This document shows, piece after piece, positions 5,121 to 9,237 of a DNA stretch of 9,237 nt. Source of the stretch: Thermoguttaceae bacterium (lineage in GTDB: Bacteria > Planctomycetota > Planctomycetia > Pirellulales > Thermoguttaceae); NCBI GenBank assembly GCA_024653385.1, contig JANLFZ010000246.1, positions 1 through 9,237 of the forward strand, read 5' to 3'. How positions within the stretch are numbered: the stretch's first letter is position 1; each line of letters opens with the position of its first letter. The position numbers and the translations under genes were made by a program. A model generated the notes under the pieces. That model saw nothing but the letters and a program-made list of their open reading frames with translations. It had not been told where the DNA came from and ran no database searches.

Positions 5121-5126
5121 GGGGAG
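5121..5126 (+). promoter_or_regulatory. Ribosome binding site supporting the GTG 5134 start of CpaB
   Basis: GGGGAG lies 7 bases before GTG 5134. The alternative ATG 5086 has no Shine-Dalgarno at a usable distance (AAGGAG at 5056-5061 is 24 bases away). The 5134 start gives a 10-residue leader before the membrane helix, as usual for CpaB. Confidence 0.55.
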
Positions 5127-5133
5127 CATTCCC

Positions 5134-6201
5134 GTGGCATCGTTCGTGTCGAAAGAAACCATGACGATCGGTATCGTCGCCGTGTTGGCTGGGCTTGCCG
5201 GGGCCTACGGCATCCGCTCCATGCTTCAGCAGCCGACCCCCGAGGAACCCAAGAAGCCGGTGGTCAAGAAGGTCCCGATGGCCAACACCGACCTGCCCGC
5301 GGGCCGCGTGATTGCCGCGGGCGATATCTCGCTGATCGAAATCAGCGGCGCCGAGCTTCAGAACCGCGGCCTGGATCTGAACCAGGTGCTGGTCAACCCG
5401 AAAGACATCGTCGGGCGCCGGCTGCGCGTGCCGGTCAAGCAGGGGGAGCCGATCCTCACCACGGCGCTGTACCTTGCGGGGACCGGCCCGAACGTCTCGG
5501 AACGACTCAAGCCGGGATTCCGCGCGGTGACGCTCGCCGTGCCGGAGGCCCACGGGGGCGACGCGGCCGTCGGCGGGTTCGTCGATGTGGTGTTCCGCAC
5601 GGAGCCGCGCCCCGGCGGCGAGGGAATCGCGCCGATCCCCGAGATGACCGTCACCCTGTTGAGCCATGTGGAGGTTCTCGAAGTGGAAAAAGCCCCGCTG
5701 GGCGGCGCGGGGCGCGACATCCAGGTGACCCTCGCGCTTCCGATCGACCAGGTGAACATGATCAAGGCCGTCGAGGGCCGGGGCGAGTTCTCGCTGGTGC
5801 CCCGGCCTGAGGGCGAGATCGGCGTGGCCAAGTCCGAGAAGCGCGAGACGCTGGAGACCGCGCTGGGGATTCCTCTACCCGAACCGCCCGAGCCGCCCGA
5901 ACCTCCCTTCCGCACGGCCGTGTACCGCCGCGGGTCGCTGCAAGTCAACACGTTCGTCTCGGGCATGTTGGTGGACGACAGCGGCCGCGTGGTGAGCAGC
6001 CGAGGCGCGGCCGGCACTTCGCAGAAGGGTTGCAAGAACTGCAAGGGCAAGGGGCAGGCGGTTCCGGTCGATCCGCGCGCGCTGAAGCCCGAACCCGACG
6101 CCGCCACCCGGACGCCCACATTGGCGCCACCCAAGCCCGTCAACGGCAAGAAGTCGCCGCCTCCGGTGGTGGCGCCCGGCACGCTACGACCGCAGCGCTA
6201 G
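5134..6201 (+). CDS. cpaB: CpaB/RcpC, Tad pilus periplasmic assembly protein
   Basis: CpaB/RcpC proteins are anchored in the inner membrane and act in the periplasm with the secretin channel. Numbering from GTG 5134 (355 aa): membrane helix 11-30, Pro/Lys linker 34-47, SAF domain about 46-112 (VPMANTDLPAGRVIAAGDI and later GRRLRVPVKQGEPI), then the RcpC domain to about 230 (RLKPGFRAVTLAVPEAHGG; GGFVDVVFRTE; VTLALPIDQ). A PEPPEPPEPP spacer (249-258) leads to a tail with an isolated CKNCKGKG (300-307), which has the CXXCXGXG form of one DnaJ zinc-finger repeat, and a Pro/Lys-rich end. That tail is longer than in classical CpaB. A start at ATG 5086 would add 16 residues. It follows the TadE-like gene by 69 bases, or 21 from the alternative start. 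Confidence 0.88.
   Translation: MASFVSKETMTIGIVAVLAGLAGAYGIRSMLQQPTPEEPKKPVVKKVPMANTDLPAGRVIAAGDISLIEISGAELQNRGLDLNQVLVNPKDIVGRRLRVPVKQGEPILTTALYLAGTGPNVSERLKPGFRAVTLAVPEAHGGDAAVGGFVDVVFRTEPRPGGEGIAPIPEMTVTLLSHVEVLEVEKAPLGGAGRDIQVTLALPIDQVNMIKAVEGRGEFSLVPRPEGEIGVAKSEKRETLETALGIPLPEPPEPPEPPFRTAVYRRGSLQVNTFVSGMLVDDSGRVVSSRGAAGTSQKGCKNCKGKGQAVPVDPRALKPEPDAATRTPTLAPPKPVNGKKSPPPVVAPGTLRPQR
5878..5907 (+). repeat. 9-bp tandem repeat encoding PEP units in CpaB
   Basis: Three copies of a CCC-GAR-CCN unit plus a final CCC encode PEPPEPPEPP. Such proline/glutamate repeats form a stiff, extended linker, here between the RcpC domain and the tail. Confidence 0.8.
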
Positions 6202-6258
6202 GCGCGCCCGGCCCGTTAGCGGAGCCGCCCCTGGAAAACGCCAAGAAAGCGAAGCCCT

Positions 6259-7641
6259 ATGCGTCAGCCATTCGCTCATCCGTCGCCGGCCGTGGCCATC
6301 CACCGCCGCAACCGGCAGGGGGCCATCGGGGTCTTGCTGCTGCTTTCGATGAGCGTGACCCTGGCCATGGCGGCGCTGGTCATCAACCTCGGCTGGCTCT
6401 GGTGCCATCACCACAAGTTCCAGTCGGCCTGCGAGGCGGCGGCACTGGCTGGCGCAAGCGAACTGATCGACGACGGTTTCCTTTACGCCGGCACCTGCGC
6501 CTTGAGCCATCCGGACGACGGCGACGCCAGCCCCAAGGCACGCCGATTGCGTCGAGCCAAACAACAGGCGGCCCGGTTCGCCGCGGCCAACGGCGTGACC
6601 ATCGATCTTGGCGACGACAACGAATACGAAGAGGCATCGAACGCGGTCGTCACGGCCGCCGGCCTCTTTCGCTCCGACCCGCGTGATGCCGAGGCCGGCA
6701 CGGCCAGGGCGGCCACGGGCGAGGTCGTCGTGTGGCAGGCGCCGGCCGGCGGGCTCGACGATGCCTCCGAAGGTAACGCCCAAGCCGAATACCCCACGGC
6801 CGGACCGGCCGCGCGTCAAGGGGTGATCGTCCGGGTCGGAGCCGAGACAAAGCACGGCAACCCCTTGGTCCTGTGGTTGGGCGGCATCACGGGCGTGACG
6901 CGGGGCGATGTGGTCGCCGAAGCCGGGGCCGTGCTCGATCAACGCGCGCTCGGGTTCCGTCCGGCCGGCCACCTTGGCGTGCCGCTGGTCCCCGTGGCCA
7001 TCTCGGTCACTTCGTCTTCGACCGAGCGTTTCTGGGGCGTCGTTCACGCCGACCGCGCGCTTGGCCAAGCCCAAGCGACGGCATCCGGCGAGTCCGTGCA
7101 AGACGATTTCTCGGTCGATTCCCGCACCGGCGCGGTCCGCGGCGGGCCGAACGGCATTCCGGAAGTCCTCCTGAGGATCCGCGTGCCCGATCCCTCGAAA
7201 CCCGACGAGGGCGGTGAACCGACCGCGTGGGCGGTTTCGTTGCCGGGGCCCGATTGGAACGTCCAGCGGTTCGATGCCCAGGTGCGCGGCGGCCTGCGAG
7301 CCGACGATCTGACTCTGCTTGGCGGCGAGATCGCCCTGCGCGAGGCCGCCGGGCTACGGTTGCCCGGTCCCGCCATCGAGAAAGCCCACCTGGGGCGCCT
7401 CCGCGAGGCCATGGCGAGCATTCGGGGCATGAAACGGGCATGGATGCTGGGATCTCCGGCAGGCGACGGCTCCATCACGGTGGTGGGGTTCGTCGCGGCG
7501 TGCGTGGTCGATTGCCGGGAGGAGTCGGACTCGTCCCTGGCGCTTTGGGTCGAGCCCTGCGTCCTGGTGACCCCCACGCTGTTGGTCGGCCGGGGACACG
7601 GACCAAACCCGTTCTTGGGAAAAGTCGCGTTGGAACGTTGA
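6259..7641 (+). CDS. TadG-like pilus assembly protein (Tad_N domain)
   Basis: This 460-residue protein has a short basic N-terminus (HRRNRQ, 15-20), one membrane helix (about 22-48) and a large exported domain. The helix and the following HHHKFQSACEAAALAGASEL (50-69) fit the Tad_N/TadG consensus, in which '..Q.A.DAAALAGA' follows the helix. The N-terminal QGAIGVLLLL resembles the prepilin signal of the pilin and TadE-like protein but lacks the glutamate, so it is probably anchored uncleaved. The rest of the sequence is not recognisable to me; it has late cysteines (VACVVDCREE, WVEPCV) that could form disulfides. The ATG at 6259 has only a weak purine-rich AAGAAAG upstream. It lies 57 bases after cpaB and 36 before cpaF, in one transcription unit. 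TadG in other bacteria is needed for Tad pilus function but its exact role is unclear. Confidence 0.75.
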   Translation: MRQPFAHPSPAVAIHRRNRQGAIGVLLLLSMSVTLAMAALVINLGWLWCHHHKFQSACEAAALAGASELIDDGFLYAGTCALSHPDDGDASPKARRLRRAKQQAARFAAANGVTIDLGDDNEYEEASNAVVTAAGLFRSDPRDAEAGTARAATGEVVVWQAPAGGLDDASEGNAQAEYPTAGPAARQGVIVRVGAETKHGNPLVLWLGGITGVTRGDVVAEAGAVLDQRALGFRPAGHLGVPLVPVAISVTSSSTERFWGVVHADRALGQAQATASGESVQDDFSVDSRTGAVRGGPNGIPEVLLRIRVPDPSKPDEGGEPTAWAVSLPGPDWNVQRFDAQVRGGLRADDLTLLGGEIALREAAGLRLPGPAIEKAHLGRLREAMASIRGMKRAWMLGSPAGDGSITVVGFVAACVVDCREESDSSLALWVEPCVLVTPTLLVGRGHGPNPFLGKVALER

Positions 7642-7677
7642 CGCCGGCATCCGCCGGAAACCACTGACGAGGAACCC

Positions 7678-9102
7678 ATGCCATACGATCCCGAAGCGGC
7701 CTTCGGCCAGTCCAGCCCCGAGTTGCCGGAGCACGTGGACCGATCCGAGCACCAGTTCCAGCGGCTCAAGGTGAGCATCCACCAGAACCTGGTCGAGTCG
7801 CTCGATCTCGCGCAGTTGGGACACGGCGACGCGGCCCAGATCTGGCGCCACGTGCGGGCGCTGGCCGAGCAGCTCTGCGCGGCCCACCACGAATGGTCCG
7901 GCCCGATCGACCACGAACGGCTTCGCGAGGAACTGCTGGCCGAGATGACCGGGCTTGGACCCATTGAGAAGCTGGTGCGTGACCCGACGATCAGCGACAT
8001 CCTGGTCAACGGCCCGTACACCGTGTACATCGAGCGGGACGGCCGGCTGGAACGGACCGGCGTGGTCTTCGCCGACGAGGCGCACCTGATGCGGATCATC
8101 CAGCGGATCGTGGCGCGGCTTGGGCGGCGGATCGACGAGGTCAGCCCGATGGTCGATGCCCGGCTGCCCGACGGCTCGCGCGTCAATGCGGTCATTCCGC
8201 CGTTGGCGTTGGGGGGGCCGACCCTCTCGATCCGCCGGTTCGGCCTGAACCTGCTTTCGATGGAAGACCTGCTGGGCAACGGGTCGTTGACGCCCGAGAT
8301 CGCCGAGTTTCTCGCCGCCGCGGTGAAGGCGCGGATCAGTTGCATGATTTCCGGCGGGACCGGGGCCGGCAAGACCACGCTGCTGAACGTGCTCAGCTCC
8401 TTCCTGCCGGCGGCCGAGCGGATCATCACCATCGAAGACTCGGCCGAATTGCGCTTGAAGCACGCGCACTGGGTGCGCATGGAGACCCGCCCACCGAACA
8501 CCGAGGGGATGGGCGAGATCACCCAGCGCGATCTGGTGCGCAACAGCCTGCGCATGAGGCCCGACCGGATCATCGTCGGTGAGGTCCGCGGCGCGGAGGT
8601 CTGGGACATGCTCCAGGCCATGAACACCGGCCACGAGGGATCGCTCACGACGATCCACGCGAACAGCGCCCGGGACGCCCTGGCGCGCCTCGAGATGATG
8701 GTCGCCCTGACCGGCTTCGAGCTGCCCGTCTCCGTGGTCCGGCAGTACGTCGCGGCCGGCATCCGGCTGATCGTTCAGGTGGCGCGTCTGGCCGGAGGAC
8801 CGCGGCGCTTGGTGCAGGTGTCGGAAATCGTCTCGGTCGAGAACGGCGACTACCGCGTCGAGGACATCTACCGCTACGAACAATCCGGCGTGGACGACCA
8901 AGGCACGGCCGTCGGCGAGTTCGTGACGACGGGCTACCAACCCCAGTGCCTGGCTCGGATTCGCGCGGCCGGAATCCGCCTGGAAGACCAGTGGTTCGCG
9001 GCGCGCCGCGTTCCCGACCGGCGCCGCCCGCGAAGTCCCCAAAACGCCGCGAAACCCAACGGACAGCCCGAGGCCGCCCAGCGGGCAGCGACCCTGCCCT
9101 GA
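7678..9102 (+). CDS. cpaF: CpaF/TadA secretion ATPase of the Tad pilus
   Basis: A complete 474-residue type II/IV secretion ATPase that powers pilus assembly at the cytoplasmic face. The N-terminal domain has the CpaF hallmark GLGPIEKLVRDPTISDILVN (92-111) and RIDEVSPMVDARLPDGSRVN. The motor domain has Walker A GGTGAGKTT (226-234, Lys232), Asp box IEDSAELRL (from 252), Walker B IIVGEVRG with Glu302, and His box TGHEGSLTTIHANS (317-330). About 35 residues at the C-terminus are Arg/Pro/Ala-rich and poorly conserved in kind. ATG 7678 is supported by GAGGAA (7669-7674). No catalytic residue seems missing. The gene lies 36 bases after the TadG-like gene and 47 before the next start, as expected for cpaF-tadB. 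CpaF is distinguished from PilB by the N-terminal domain and by this context. Confidence 0.96.
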   Translation: MPYDPEAAFGQSSPELPEHVDRSEHQFQRLKVSIHQNLVESLDLAQLGHGDAAQIWRHVRALAEQLCAAHHEWSGPIDHERLREELLAEMTGLGPIEKLVRDPTISDILVNGPYTVYIERDGRLERTGVVFADEAHLMRIIQRIVARLGRRIDEVSPMVDARLPDGSRVNAVIPPLALGGPTLSIRRFGLNLLSMEDLLGNGSLTPEIAEFLAAAVKARISCMISGGTGAGKTTLLNVLSSFLPAAERIITIEDSAELRLKHAHWVRMETRPPNTEGMGEITQRDLVRNSLRMRPDRIIVGEVRGAEVWDMLQAMNTGHEGSLTTIHANSARDALARLEMMVALTGFELPVSVVRQYVAAGIRLIVQVARLAGGPRRLVQVSEIVSVENGDYRVEDIYRYEQSGVDDQGTAVGEFVTTGYQPQCLARIRAAGIRLEDQWFAARRVPDRRRPRSPQNAAKPNGQPEAAQRAATLP

Positions 9103-9149
9103 CGGCACGCACGGCCCCTTGAAACGGGAACACGACGAGGAGTACCCCC

Positions 9150-9237
9150 GTGGATCCAAGAATCCTGCCTTTCGTCCTGTTCGCCGCTTGCCGGCGGCTC
9201 CACAAGTCGCGTACCAGCAGGGCCGCCGCGGCGACGA
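9150..9237 (+). CDS. Probable TadB-type inner-membrane platform protein, N-terminal fragment
   Basis: GTG 9150 is preceded by GAGGAG (9137-9142) with a 7-base spacer and opens a frame beginning MDPRILPFVLFAA, a plausible first membrane helix. Position right after cpaF suggests TadB, the platform protein that follows CpaF in most Tad operons. Only 29 codons are visible. After FAA the frame turns basic (CRRLHKSRTSR) with no longer hydrophobic run, so the helix looks short. The +1 frame reads LAGGSTSRVPAG at this point. Identity rests mainly on context. Confidence 0.45.
   Translation, partial: MDPRILPFVLFAACRRLHKSRTSRAAAAT

Noticed and set aside
3988..5667. 559-codon open frame on the minus strand across the peptidase, TadE-like gene and CpaB
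   Set aside because: It crosses three recognised plus-strand genes and the gaps between them, is low-complexity His/Gly/Arg-rich and has no family signature.
7044..9159. Two minus-strand open frames of about 570-600 codons opposite the TadG-like gene and cpaF
   Set aside because: Both are mirror frames of real genes with strong third-position GC bias; the plus-strand ATPase motifs settle the coding strand.

Overview
The window is GC-rich DNA that most likely comes from a planctomycete (Planctomycetota). The basis is an inference from three things: a Tat-exported Gfo/Idh/MocA oxidoreductase of the kind expanded in that phylum, a Tad/Flp pilus locus whose pilin and TadE-like protein share a GA[V/I]LSAEL prepilin motif, and frequent GTG starts. 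No rRNA, tRNA, CRISPR array or intact transposon was found.

Left arm (1-1517). Three minus-strand items lie here: the 5' part of a secreted Gfo/Idh/MocA oxidoreductase running off the left edge, a broken fragment of an excisionase-type helix-turn-helix protein, and a small cysteine-cluster protein with a good ribosome binding site. The DNA between them looks less GC-rich and less coding than the rest and resembles an eroded or accessory stretch.

Centre (1518-3443). A complete RhlE-like DEAD-box RNA helicase is read on the plus strand. After it comes about 550 bases without a convincing gene. That gap holds a candidate promoter, a 13-bp perfect inverted repeat and four closely spaced hairpins, ending just before the pilin gene, so it looks like a long structured leader.

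Right arm (3444-9237). This is a Tad (tight adherence) pilus operon in the order Flp-type pilin, TadV/CpaA prepilin peptidase (frameshifted), TadE-like pseudopilin, CpaB/RcpC, TadG-like protein, CpaF/TadA ATPase, and the start of a probable TadB platform protein cut by the right edge. A strong hairpin followed by a TTGACA promoter separates the pilin from the assembly genes, a layout suited to making far more pilin than machinery. Inferred roles: the peptidase matures the pilin and the TadE-like protein, CpaF powers assembly through the inner-membrane platform (TadB and TadC), and CpaB works at the periplasmic/outer-membrane channel. No secretin (CpaC/RcpA) or TadZ/CpaE gene lies in the segment seen.

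The observations most worth following up are the frameshift in the prepilin peptidase, the structured leader upstream of the pilin, the isolated DnaJ-like CXXCXGXG motif in CpaB, and the missing secretin. I found no clear evidence of a wholly new system.
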